This document shows positions 48,060 to 58,499 of a stretch of DNA of 64,000 bases, piece after piece; position 1 is the stretch's first letter, and every line of letters begins with the position of its first letter. The translations under genes were made by a program, and so were the position numbers. The stretch is from assembly GCF_050908995.1 (NCBI RefSeq), contig NC_135119.1:27061001-27125000 (forward strand), read 5' to 3'. Origin of the DNA: Andrena cerasifolii. Lineage: Eukaryota; Arthropoda; Insecta; Hymenoptera; Andrenidae. The notes beneath the pieces are model-generated. The model had not been told where the DNA came from, did not search any database, and saw nothing but the letters and a program-made list of their open reading frames with translations.

Positions 48060-48955
48060 TTCGTATACACAAATTAGTGTACTGCCAGTGACCAAAATTC
48101 ACTTGACAAAGGATGTGTGATATTTATTAGAATTCCTTCAGAAGATCTTCCTTCTGACGATCTAAGATTTTTCTAACGCCCCTTTCGAAGATCCACCAGA
48201 TCAATAATTTCCCTGCTAACAGCGTTAAACTGCTGGAAATGGTACCCCGTGCCTCTACGATTTCGAGGCACATGTAATCGAATGGGTAAATGAATAGAAC
48301 CAAAGCATCCCGACGGAAGCAGCTATCGTTGAAATCAGATAGGGCGGAGAACGCGATCGGTCGCATCTGGGTTCTGTTCTTGCTCCGCGCGAATGGGGTT
48401 GTGGCCGTGCCGTCTTTATTCCGGTGGCACGGTCGGTCGACAGGCTGTATCTGAGTCTCGGCATCTAATAATAAACGGGTCGAGCATTGTTGGAAAATGG
48501 GTCGGCTGCGCTGGCATCTCCGCCGATGTATCGAACGTTGTCTGAACGCGCGGGCGCGTGTTGGGTGCACACGGTGCGCGCAGCCAGCTACTTCGCCACT
48601 GTTTGCATAATGCCGTTCGCAGCCCCATCCACGAGCTGTCCGAAGCGTGACACGCGGCAGACTGAATGAATGCGCTCAGGAATCGGCACAGTTTCTAACT
48701 TGGCACAAGACGTCCTACTGTGTGCTCCACAGTTGGCTTGCGGACGTGTTGTCCGCCTTGAAAGGGGAGAAACTCAACGACGAGAGTTTGGGAGGTCGGC
48801 GGGGGTGGTGAAGATTGCTACGAACGAGGATGAATCGCGGTGGTTGGTGGATTTCATTTAGGTTTGCGTAGGAATAGGTTCTTCTGAATTTTCGCGACCG
48901 TGGGACTTTGTTGCGGAGGGTCTCGAGGTAGGAAGTAATATGTTTTTGGAGATGT
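48060..48955. other. no gene recognised
   Basis: CpG-rich sequence with overlapping frames on both strands (147 codons minus at 48127-48570). No motif and no supporting splice pair were found. Confidence 0.4.
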
Positions 48956-48961
48956 TTACCC

Positions 48962-49435
48962 GCGTGGTACATAGTGGTCAGATTTCTATGCGCGTAGTAC
49001 CTACTACGTTGCCTTACATTCTTACAATTAGATATCTACGCGCTTAAGCGTACTAATACAACGCTCCCCCAGATTTCTACGCACGTAGTACTATGCTGCG
49101 CGCATAGTAGGGTAGATGCACCATTTGTGGCCACTTTAATGTATTCTCCACGTAATGATGATCTGCAAGCAATTTAAAAATAAGATAATTATGCACATGG
49201 CCAAAAATAGAGTAATGGCCACAAACGGTACATGTACTTACTCTACTACGTTCCTCTACATCTCTACGCGCGTAGCACTACGCTCCCATAGATTTCTGCG
49301 CGCGAAGTACTACGCACCCCTAGATCTCCGCGCGCGCAGTATTATATTTCCCTAGATTTCTACTCGCGTAGTACTTTGTTTCCTTAGATCTCTGCGCGCG
49401 TAGTACTACGCACCCCTAGATCTCTACTCACCCTA
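48962..49435. repeat. palindrome-core array 3, interrupted
   Basis: About ten units of the form TAGATCTCTACGCGCGTAGT-ACTACGCNCCCC. GCGCGTAGTACTACGC near 49396 keeps a perfect core. The array is broken by a TA-flanked element at 49110-49243, and a TTAA-flanked element follows at 49453. The spacer is shared with array 2. Confidence 0.85.
49110..49243. mobile_element. TA-flanked miniature element inside array 3
   Basis: Flanked by TA on both sides. Left end GGGTAGATGCACCATTTGTG; right end reverse-complemented GAGTAAGTACATGTACCGTT, then both read TTTGTGGCCA. Removing the element and one TA restores GCGCATAGTACTACGTTCC, an ordinary array unit, so the insertion site is the central TA of the palindrome. 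Confidence 0.75.
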
Positions 49436-49452
49436 ATGCGATATTCTTTTAA

Positions 49453-50275
49453 GGAGGTTCGATACCTCATTTGCGGGGCAGGCAGCGAGAGGGGTAAGCC
49501 TATGCTTATATATGGGAGCTCTGCAGTGATACTAATCTTAGATAAAAAAAAATGTGTAGACAAAAATGTTATTTGCATGTCTATTCGTAATAAAATTATT
49601 ACTACACTGTTTGTTTTGGAATTCAATTAAACAAAAAGTATGTTTAATGCAGCCAGAGACGCAATATTTTCATTAAAAGTAGCGTAAAATATGCGATTGA
49701 AATGCGGCAACGTTGCTTTGCATCCATCTTTTTTTTCTCTTTCCATCTCACACTTGTGGCGGCGTTCTTTTGCGCGTTCGTACTGGTTCGCAACAAATTA
49801 CTAAATCCATATTTACAGCTTGGTAGTGTTTTTACAAATTTTTACTGTATCCTTTGTACAAGTATACATTGTATAGACTACCCGGCGTACAGCGTTGCCG
49901 CGTTTCAAACAGTTCCTTCAGACAGTTCCAAAAATACGAGCACATTGCTGTCTATTTATTCAATTATCTAGTAAACCGTACGGTTCATGTCCGATTTTCT
50001 TTTTTAGAATTTCATAGGAATACTTAAGCTTTTCATTGCAACATTTTTTAGAACTTTCTCACTATTTTTAAGGACTCAGTGTAACATTTTATAGAAATTT
50101 TATCGCTTCTCCCATAACAGGCTGTGTATAAAAGCGCAACTTTGATTTCAATTTTTTCAAAAACCGTGCGGTCAATCGACTTGAAATTTTGACACAGTGC
50201 GGGCTACACTTTGAGCATTAGATTAAAACGCTTTTCAAAGATTTCTCATTATTTTTTCTGCGGTATCGAACCTCC
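49453..50275. mobile_element. TTAA-flanked element E (823 bp)
   Basis: Exact TTAA at 49449-49452 and 50276-50279. Both ends begin GGAGGTTCGATACC (14 of 14), then CTCA versus CGCA. The interior is AT-rich without a transposase; an 89-codon hydrophobic frame at 49702-49971 resembles no family. The right part (CCGTGCGGTCAATCGACTTG) has the look of a transposon subterminal region. Confidence 0.8.
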
Positions 50276-50279
50276 TTAA

Positions 50280-51480
50280 ATCTCTATCCTCGCGGCACAG
50301 CGGTCCGTTTGATCTCCTTCGGTAGCCCACTTGCGACCGACCTGCAATTGGCGAGTATCGTACTCCATCCCCCTCCGCAACGTCCGATCAAAAGCAGTCT
50401 GGATAGTTTCGCACGGTGTCTTCTTCCTCCCCCCGGTCGCTTATCACGCGTCCAACAAAATTACCCAGACCGTGACGATCCGGGGAGCAGCCGGTAACCG
50501 TCGTCGGATGGGAAAACCAGGCGAACCTAACCGTCCCGTTGAAACCCACAAATCCAACTGTCGCGCGGGCGACACGATAAATTTCCGTGAAGGGGGCGCG
50601 CAGCTAAAGATCGACCGGGGCCGCTCTGATAATATAGGTGCGAACCACCGCAAATCCAACTCCGGGCGAAACTGGCGCGATAAATTCCCGTTTATCTGTC
50701 GTCCAAGGGGACAATCAGTCGCGGCTCCGCTGAAATAGAACCGCGCGAGAAGCCTCTTTCGCCTTTCACGGAGTTTAATAACTTCCCCATTCTCAATTAC
50801 ACCGCGAAAGCAACGGGCCAGCCCGACTAACCCGCGCCGCGGAGAGAGTGAAACGCCCCCGCGATAACTTCCCACCGTATTTTCCGCATAGTTTATAACA
50901 ACCGCGCTTCGCGAGCGCATAAATCCGCCGATGCGCGTCCGTTACTTTTCCTTTCGCGGGTATATATCGCGGCAGCGAAACGACCGCCGGAAGAATCACG
51001 ACGATCCTCTTAGACTACAGCATAAAGGAGCACCGAAACTTCGACGTAAGCTGCACATCTGTTACGAACTCCCGGGTCGTTTCCTTGACTTAAATTTCGG
51101 CCAAGGAACGGGCGAGCGAGAATTTGAAACTCTGCCCAGCCCCGTCGACTCTAGCCTCGTTCGTCACCGCGCAAGTTACGAGAGGTGGTCAGGAACCTCT
51201 TCTCCCAACGAGGGATCTTGACGGGCAAGAAAATTGTGTTTCGGTCAGTTTGCAAGTAAAACGACGAGGTTTATCTGAGCCATGATCTCTGCTAGGGAAG
51301 CAGCCTTGGAACGTGGTGGTATTTAACGTTTTGACTGGCGTTGGCGTGTCTTTACGCGGAGGGAAGTACGCGCATATTTTGTGGGAAGCTTCGGATGTAC
51401 TCTCCTAGATATCCTTGAAGATTTAAGGGAGGCAACGCGAGGAAGGCCTGACTGATTTAAATGGGCTTTTCTAACTCATA
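50280..51480. other. no gene recognised; CpG-rich
   Basis: Strongly CpG-rich, with minus and plus frames of 135-158 codons overlapping each other at 50331-50920. Such mutual overlap is typical of high-GC non-coding DNA. I saw no splice pair supporting a frame. A CpG-rich regulatory region is possible. Confidence 0.4.
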
Positions 51481-51483
51481 AGG

Positions 51484-51735
51484 GAAAGATAAACTTTTTA
51501 CCAAATGATAGTCCTAATTAAAAGATGTAACTTTTATCTGAAAATTATTTCTCTCTTTTACAGTTCGCGAGTTATAACAGAAAATCAGAAAATAGCCAGA
51601 TTTTCAGGGGTGAATTTCACCCCTTCAGAGTGAATTTGGGCAGCCAAAAAATTGCATAATACCGATACATCCTCTACATATCCCCAAAATTTCATAATAA
51701 TTTGAATTTTCGGCTTGGGAATCTTCCCTTCTCAG
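51484..51735 (-). repeat. dispersed repeat R1, third long copy
   Basis: Minus-strand copy ending CTGAGAAGGGAAGATTCCC. It shares the GGGGTGAAATTCACCCC block, here a perfect palindrome around TTCAGGGGTGAATTTCACCC, and the TTAATTAGGACTATCA-like block with the other copies. It is more diverged than the 30 kb and 47 kb pair. Confidence 0.7.
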
Positions 51736-51762
51736 AATGGTAACCCTCGCGCGAGGGACGTA

Positions 51763-51901
51763 GGGTCCACTTTGACTCATTTGAAAACAACTTGTACCAT
51801 TAATTCTTAATACCACTACTCTGAGAAAATTAGAATTTCGTTAATTTGATAAATTACTCTGCGATTCTTTTAAATATCATAACATGGGTTAAAATGGCCC
51901 C
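51763..51901. mobile_element. short inverted-repeat element (139 bp)
   Basis: Ends GGGTCCACTTTGACTCAT and, reverse-complemented, GGGGCCATTTTAACCCAT (14 of 18). Similar end motifs occur alone at 27908 and 44224. AT-rich interior. Confidence 0.55.
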
Positions 51902-52760
51902 TGTTCTCTATCAAACAAAAGTATTAAAATACCTTACACGCAGAAGAAATATACCACTCAGGTAGAATTGGAAAAAAAAAACAGTAACTCTTGTCACACA
52001 AAAACGAATAACGCAATTCTGCTTGTGTCCCTAATCCCCACAGACGCGGCACTTCCGTTTCAAGAGCCACTGAGTCCGTCAAAAGCAAACGGGCCTCTTG
52101 CAAAGCGCAGCGCTCGTTTATGGAGCGGCGGCAAATAATGTGGCGCAAGTAGCAGAAAATGTGGCACGGTGATACTTTCGTGGCGCACCCGGCCGCGAGA
52201 GGGGGAGGGGAATTTATTTTCTCGTTTTATCCACGGCTCGTTCGGTTAGCCGCACCCGGGGTCGACCGAAGCAATTTCATCTCAGGTAACGCAAACTGAT
52301 ATAGAGGAAGCTTTGTTCCCCGGCCGCGATACACCGTCTGTCCCTTTTGCCGCGAGCCTCTTTCCCCGCCGTTCGTTCTGCGCCCCCGAAACTGTTGCCT
52401 GTCTGTTTCAACTTCTCGTCTGCCCCCGGCTCGGGGATTAACAACCACGCGACTGCTAATGAAACAGGTTGCTGGTCAGATTAAGCTCCTCTCTGCGTCG
52501 GTTAACGACGCACCTTTCGGGGGTGCCGTCCTCGGCGTGTCTTCTCTCCGCCGCGCCTTTCATTTCTCATTTCCCTTCCGTCTGCGAGCGTGTCGCTGTT
52601 AAGGCTACTTTCGTCCCTTTGGCTCGCTAATGACGTACACTGAAGAAAGTGTTTACTGTATTTGTCGTGGGACTAGGTGGTGCGATGGGGTTTTAGGGGG
52701 ATTTGATAGTGGGTGGCGTCATAGGGTAATTATTATTATTATTCATAAATGGGTTTTGAA

Positions 52761-53295
52761 CCCATTAATGGGTTATACCTAGTCAGAAGGCCCAAAAGAG
52801 GTGAATCTTTGCGATTTTTTTTTTAATAAACAGTAGCATATATTTTTTCAGAACTCTTTGCACTTAAAAGAGCAATGTTTAAAGAACATTTGGTAATTTT
52901 TTTGTAGAAAAATATTTACGTTTATAATAAAAATACGACATCCAAGGAGCCTTTTTAAAACCGGTGACCGAGATATCTCAACAACTACTGCACCAATCTT
53001 AAATTTTGTGGGCTTATTTTTTATATAAAAATGTAACGAATGACGGATTTTTTTGTAAACAAAAAATGAAAAATGGTGAATGAAAATGATAATATGATAC
53101 AATACAATCATGCTCTAATAGTCTTTTTCTCGAAATCTAAATTTTGATATGTTGAAGTTTATATTTAAAAAAATAGTTGTGGATAAAAGCAATTTTTGTT
53201 TATTAATAATAAAAATTATAAAATTGGTGAATTTTGGGGTCTAAAAATTTACAGAAATATTGGCAAAGATCCCTTTGAATCACGAAGGGTTAAAG
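52761..53295. mobile_element. possible TTAA-related element (about 535 bp)
   Basis: TTAATGGGTTATACC on the left and GAAGGGTTAAAG on the right, with GAATCTTTGCGA versus ATCTTTGCCA in inverted orientation just inside. The interior is AT-rich with CGAGATATCTCAACAACT, a sequence often found in transposon interiors. The terminal match is weak. Confidence 0.35.
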
Positions 53296-53299
53296 TTCG

Positions 53300-54060
53300 T
53301 CCCCGACTGTCTTCAAATGCGTAGCGACTAATTTCAATTGAGACCTTAGCGTACCTCATTAAGGTAGTCTTTGATTAAGTTCCTTGATCCTTCATTCGTT
53401 CTCACAGCAAGTATCTTAAGTACATAGTAGACAATCACCCAATCAGCCCCTAAATCCACAGGAATATGACCAAATAACTGCAACCCTCAATAATACCACG
53501 TTATACCCCACTTAACCGAATCTTCAACTAATCACTATGCCTCCCCAAGCCACAGCACCACCCATTACTTCAATACCTCCACCCTTCACCATCAGACTCC
53601 ACGCAGTACCTATTAACCCCTTCCCCAATTACGTCACCAAAGTTCTTGCTCCGCAAACTTGCCCCTACCAACGACTTTTCACCCCTTTGAAGTGAAGTTT
53701 ATGAATAAGGAACGGATCTCCCAGTGCCTCCTTCAAATCCTTCATCCCTAACGTCTTATACAACTCGTGTATAACTCTTGGTCGGTCAGAGGTTGCAATG
53801 GGCGAGCACCTTGGGCCAATATGTATCGCAGGGGGTGGCTGGCGCGCGGGACAACGTTGTAACTCACCGCGACTCGTGTTTCGTCGTAGCCCTGGCAGGG
53901 TGGTTCGCTCGCCCAACAAAGTGGCCAGGGATACCTAGGCGGATGGACGGAGAAGGGTCGCTTCCTATTCGCCCTCAGCCAGCGTAAAATAGTGCGGTAA
54001 TTCCGCGGCAGGGCTGAATTAAATCAGAAGCCAGAAGCAGCCGCGGTTATTATTGCCCGT
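53300..54060. other. sequence upstream of the candidate first exon
   Basis: C-rich to 53650, then CpG-rich. If 54067-54193 is a first exon this would be promoter-proximal. ATATTTAAAAAAG at about 54100 is AT-rich but lies inside the proposed exon, so it is not a supported TATA box. Confidence 0.3.
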
Positions 54061-54066
54061 GCACAG

Positions 54067-54193
54067 AGTGGATGGACGGATACCTCGTTCGTGCTACGAT
54101 ATTTAAAAAAGGGACTTGGATAAAATGGCGGTCGGCGGGGAAAAGTATTCAATTATACCACAGGAGGAGGCGGATCAAAGGAACATGGACCCG
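54067..54193 (+). CDS. candidate first coding exon, unknown gene
   Basis: ATG at 54125 in an A-rich context (GGATAAAATGG) opens a frame beginning MAVGGEKYSIIPQEEADQRN and ending MDP. It runs 23 codons to a phase-0 donor CCG|GTGAGTCC at 54194. Upstream, TTATTATTGCCCGTGCACAG ends at 54066 and could be an acceptor, making the stretch 54067-54124 untranslated leader; alternatively transcription starts here. The composition is protein-like and the donor is good. I do not recognise the protein. No continuation in phase 0 was found before the window end, implying a long first intron. Confidence 0.45.
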
Positions 54194-54199
54194 GTGAGT

Positions 54200-56090
54200 C
54201 CTGTACGCGCTTAATTAAGGGAAAGACGATGATGAGGCAAGGGACGAGATAGATGGTATTCAGTAGTATGCTACTCTCGTGGGCATATTTTCCATCGAGC
54301 AACGTTTGCTGTACGCTTGCACGGGGAAGTATCCTTTATAATCCGAGTAAATAGTTTTGCACTTTTTATCGGTTCTAGTTAGGGCAACGCACGGGGAACG
54401 GGGTAATGGGAATATCCCGTATTTGTGTCAAGAGAGGATCGATACTCTCGGGTCATGCTGTTGCGTGTTCGCCGTGGATAACAGGGATATCGGTGGCCCC
54501 CTTCCGTATTTTCCTCGGTTTAGGCGTCCGTTGAATTTCGAGGGTGATTAATTCGCTGCAGCTCCGAGTGGAATGTCTACTTTCTGGCGTCGCTGAGAGG
54601 TCGCTCGAGGAGGTACTGTGTTCCAATGGAAAGGCTTGGCCCCTGATCGTATCGAGCACTGCTTCAGCCAGCATTCTCACATTCCCCATCATTCTTTAAT
54701 ACCTGTCGTCTTATACCTTCAGCGGTGCGAGGTTTTCAAAAATATTCTCGACGTTTTTCAGAACAATCCACGTGTAAACACTCTGATTAACTAAATACAA
54801 GTTCCTTTGATATTCTCGTTTAAAGACACCTTCCTGAGAACACTTCAAGAGAACACTGTCCTGCATTCGCTATTCTCATGTACCAGCCCCACCATGGAAT
54901 CGCGACTGTTAGTGCTCGCTAGCGCCACCAGAGGGATAATCCTTCAAACTCTTTCTCGCAAGTGCCAGGTCCCAGTCTCGTTCCTATATATACAAGTTCC
55001 AAGTTTATTCCTCTCGGTCCCTACAGGAATTGTACTGGTCAGCGCGCTGGTGCACAGGGACAGCGACTCGGGAAAAATCAACAAAAAAGATGACACGTCC
55101 ACACCTAGCATATGCGTTCACGCTTACCCTTTCTGACGTAGAGGCATGCAGTCCTGGCTACCGTTTCATCCGTCCACATCAGAATATTCGTGCGCGCTCA
55201 GCCTGCTCAGCGTATACTCATTCTTGTCTGGACCCGGCTTAATAATGGTGATGAGAAAATTTGTTTTAGAGTCCGCCTGATGGACGGTACCAAGACGAAA
55301 CGCGCACTCACGTGTCAAATTCTACCTCGACCTTGCAAGCACACACTCCGTTGCGATTCGTACAGTACCCGGCCGTAGGTATTTACGGTTATATGTACCT
55401 TGGAGTCCAAGACCAAAAAAAATCCATTTCTCGTCCAGGAGCCGGGCGTTTCCGAACGTTAACTAGGGGGGGTCTCATGAAGGATAATACCCCCGGAGAA
55501 CCTCTAAGCGCACCAAAAACTCCTTCAGAAATGAGAACCCAGTTGTTTTGGGACCCGAGCACAATCGCGTGCTGCAATGCTGTCCGATTCTGCGTCAAGC
55601 TCGGAATGCCTTTCGTCGGTAATAATAATTAGTAGCCATTTTAGCCGCCGTTGCGCCGAACGAGGCGGCGATGAATCGCCGAGTAATTCGGGGGGGCATA
55701 CCGCCGCGAACGTTCGCAATTCATGACATCCCCGTGTTCCTCGCATTCAGGTTTGTAAAGTACTATGAACGTGCGCGCAACACGTACACGCTCGCTGTTT
55801 ATTCTCCGCGGCGGGACTGTGTTCCTCCGTGTCGTTCAAACGACGCAGAATGGGATACTAATTCGAGAGCGACGACGTCTGCAGGCAGGGCAAACGAGGA
55901 GGGGTGGCGGCTGTTGAAAAGGGACAACTTTCGCGGGAACGACACGCTGAAAGACGAAAATGAAAAGGAGACTTTCGACGTGGATGGCCGTGTCTGTTCC
56001 ACTCGGAGGCATTCAACGCGATAGTCCGTCTTGAGGGTGGGCCTTTGTTTTCGTGGATGCGGATTGAAGGGCTGACGGGAGGTTTTCATA
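54200..56090. other. no gene recognised; possible intron
   Basis: CpG-rich. TTCCTCGCATTCAG at 55750 is acceptor-like and followed by an open frame to 56024, but in a phase that does not fit the exon at 54067-54193 and with no donor. Confidence 0.35.
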
Positions 56091-56096
56091 TCGAAT

Positions 56097-56694
56097 TAGT
56101 CTTCCCCGAATTATCGAGAAAGATTTGGGACCGGGAAATTCTCGATAAACCGGGGCAGGGGAAGTAGTTAGGAGACTGCTCGACGTAAGGTAAATGTTCC
56201 AATACCTGGGCATTTAAGGTACGGCGTATACACATTTGAGAATTTTTCAGTTATACAAATCGATTTATATAAAAACGATTTTGCAATTACATGGGGCAAC
56301 TTGTGTACTTTATCATCTCTTGTGCAGTATTACACAGTGCGTAACGGGAAGAAGTCACGTTCCAGTGTGTAAATTATAACGTTTAGTGAACACGTAGTGA
56401 CGTGCACTAAAAATGGACAGTATTGCTTCGCGTTTGAACTCATTTTTAACGAGAAACCTTAAAAAATCCATTGGTAATACTTTCATGAACATTTGTCAAA
56501 AACATGAACATTTTATTTTTCTGTACTGGGTATTTTACCTGGCGCAATGGTTTTATTGCCCTCGGCAGTTAACGGGCGGCCTACCCGGAACCGCAGGTCC
56601 TCGCTCGCAGCCAGGAAGCAAAACTGTGGGGTGGGTAGGTCTTTCCCAATAATCCGAGGAAAAAAAGCATTTCAATAATCCGAGGAAGACTGTA
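56097..56694. mobile_element. possible pogo-like nonautonomous element
   Basis: Left TAGTCTTCCCCGAATTATCGA and right, reverse-complemented, TACAGTCTTCCTCGGATTAT share AGTCTTCCYCGRATTAT. Each end carries a second copy of the CGRWTTAT-like word about 40 bp inside. CAGT ends next to TA are typical of the pogo/Tigger branch of Tc1/mariner. The 79-codon frame at 56413-56652 shows no transposase motif. The left TA is not clearly a duplication. Confidence 0.45.
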
Positions 56695-56699
56695 GTCGG

Positions 56700-58080
56700 C
56701 GGTGAACAGGGCGGGCTTTGAAAGGGAATCTTTTTAGGAATGGGACACTTGTTTCTCGTCGTTCGACATCTTTACAATAGAGTTCACGGCAAGTGTACTC
56801 TGAAGTCTAAATAAGATCCTTTTGACCCATAAAACTAATTGTAAGTTTCGAGAAATAGCCATCTTTATTTTTCACAAGGGATGCAAAATGTAGTGGTGGT
56901 AAAATAATAAATTTTAGCAATCAAGGACACGATATCACCTCGATTACAAATGGCCCAACACCACAAGGTCCACATTTATTTCCTGAACACTCCTGTAACC
57001 ATTTCGTGAATATAGAGTTAGAGCAAAGTTAGATACACAGCAGTCTCTCTGTGTGCCGCATCCGATTTGAACGGATACAAATATTTGTTATGCAAATTCA
57101 ATAAAATTCATTAAGTGATTATAAAAATTTATTTAAAGAACAAAGTCCAGTATTCTTCCCATTTTACAAAGCTCTTGAATTACTTCAGTCGCGGTTGCAT
57201 TAATTTCCTTTTCCCCTTTTCTTTGAGGCGCTACTGAATATAGCATAAATGACAAACCATTACACGCGCCACACAGTAAATATCAGTAGCAAGTGCGCAC
57301 GTGGTGCAGGGTTAGTTTAGAGATGGCGTTGGAATAGTGTTGTAAAAATGCTTTAGGAGTAATCTAGGAAAAGTATGGAGGTGGGATAGTAGTTTCCATG
57401 GTTCCTGCTAACGGACTATACCCGTTCCTGGCGACTGTCCGAAAACACCCAGCGTTCCGTGTCGCGTTCACGGACCAATTAATTCCGGGGGCTCGTGGCC
57501 CGTTCACCTGACGGCGCGCGCAATGGAGCGCAGAGATATATCTGCGAGCGTAATTCGCGCGCGTAATATTCGCGACACTTCCAGGCAAGTGTATCCAGCG
57601 TTATCGCGCCGCCCGCGAATTGCCATGGAAATAGACATACTGCTAGCAATTATTACAAGCCCAGGCGGAAAGTTACCCGGTCTGCCTCTCGACCAGATCG
57701 ACTGGATCGATCCTGCCTCCTACGTCCACCGACCTGTACATGTAATACATTTAATCCTTCGTATTTAAACTGCTCCAGTACATGTCGACTGAAGTACTCT
57801 CGGCACTCGAGTAGATTTGTAACAAGAAGAATGTATTTTTGGAAAAAGTGCTTTAACTCGCCGGCAGGCGCTACTCGGTAAAATTTACCACAGAGGCACT
57901 AGTTGCGAAAATATCAAGACTCTTTGAGTTTTTGTTACAATTTTTTAAGGAACTTTAATAAAGATTTTAAGATCTTTCATCAATTTTGTTTGATTCTTAA
58001 AACACTGTACTTTAACATAAAAATTACAAAGTTAAAAAAAAATATTCTGAAACCGTGGTTTCTTACGTTTCAAATTTGGG
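56700..58080. other. no gene recognised
   Basis: AT-rich to 57180, CpG-rich at 57400-57720, then AT-rich. No repeat or splice pair stands out. Confidence 0.4.
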
Positions 58081-58085
58081 TATTT

Positions 58086-58142
58086 TTAACCCGTTAGCGA
58101 CAACCTGTGTTACAATATGGGGTGCGCCTCCCGCCGGGTTAA
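58086..58142. mobile_element. 57-bp TTAACCCG...CGGGTTAA unit
   Basis: Eight-base inverted ends TTAACCCG and CGGGTTAA enclose 41 bp. Ends of the form TTAACCC are typical of piggyBac-type elements, so this may be a vestigial internal-deletion product. The arms are short and chance is possible. Confidence 0.35.
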
Positions 58143-58410
58143 TAGAAAGCAGCCAGTACATATCTCGATGGATTTCAGAGAAGTAATCATAGAAAACTGA
58201 GGGTTTAGTGGAACCTGCAATAATGAATTATTTACCTTAATTTACCCAGAAACAGTTACCTTTATCGATTCATTGTCCATTTCTTTAATATTCCTCGTGC
58301 TCAGAGAAATTCTCAAAATTAATGACACAAAGTGCTGGTGAATTTCCATTTGGAATTAAATGCAAGCTCGTTCCCACTGACGGTGTACTTCTCGAGTCCG
58401 CCTCGTCCAG

Positions 58411-58496
58411 CTCCGATCGGGGAGGAGAGGGATAAGGAAATCGTGCAATTTCGCAGTATCGCTGAGCCGACAGAACCGCCGCTGATAGATGGAAAG
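58411..58496 (+). CDS. candidate internal exon, 86 bp
   Basis: Acceptor tract CTTCTCGAGTCCGCCTCGTC-CAG ends at 58410; donor AAAG|GTATGG follows 58496 and is only moderate. One frame is open and protein-like, including EERDKEIVQFRSIAEPTEPP and ending LIDGK; the other two contain stops. It would need an upstream exon ending one base into a codon, so it does not join directly to 54067-54193 (phase 0). No family is recognised. Confidence 0.3.
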
Positions 58497-58499
58497 GTA

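Noticed and set aside
47766..48102. Repeat-protein genes on both strands
   Set aside because: Both frames are products of a 24-bp minisatellite.
55671..56024. 117-codon frame after an acceptor-like site
   Set aside because: The acceptor phase does not fit the 54193 donor, there is no donor, and the frame is arginine/serine-rich as expected from CpG-rich DNA.
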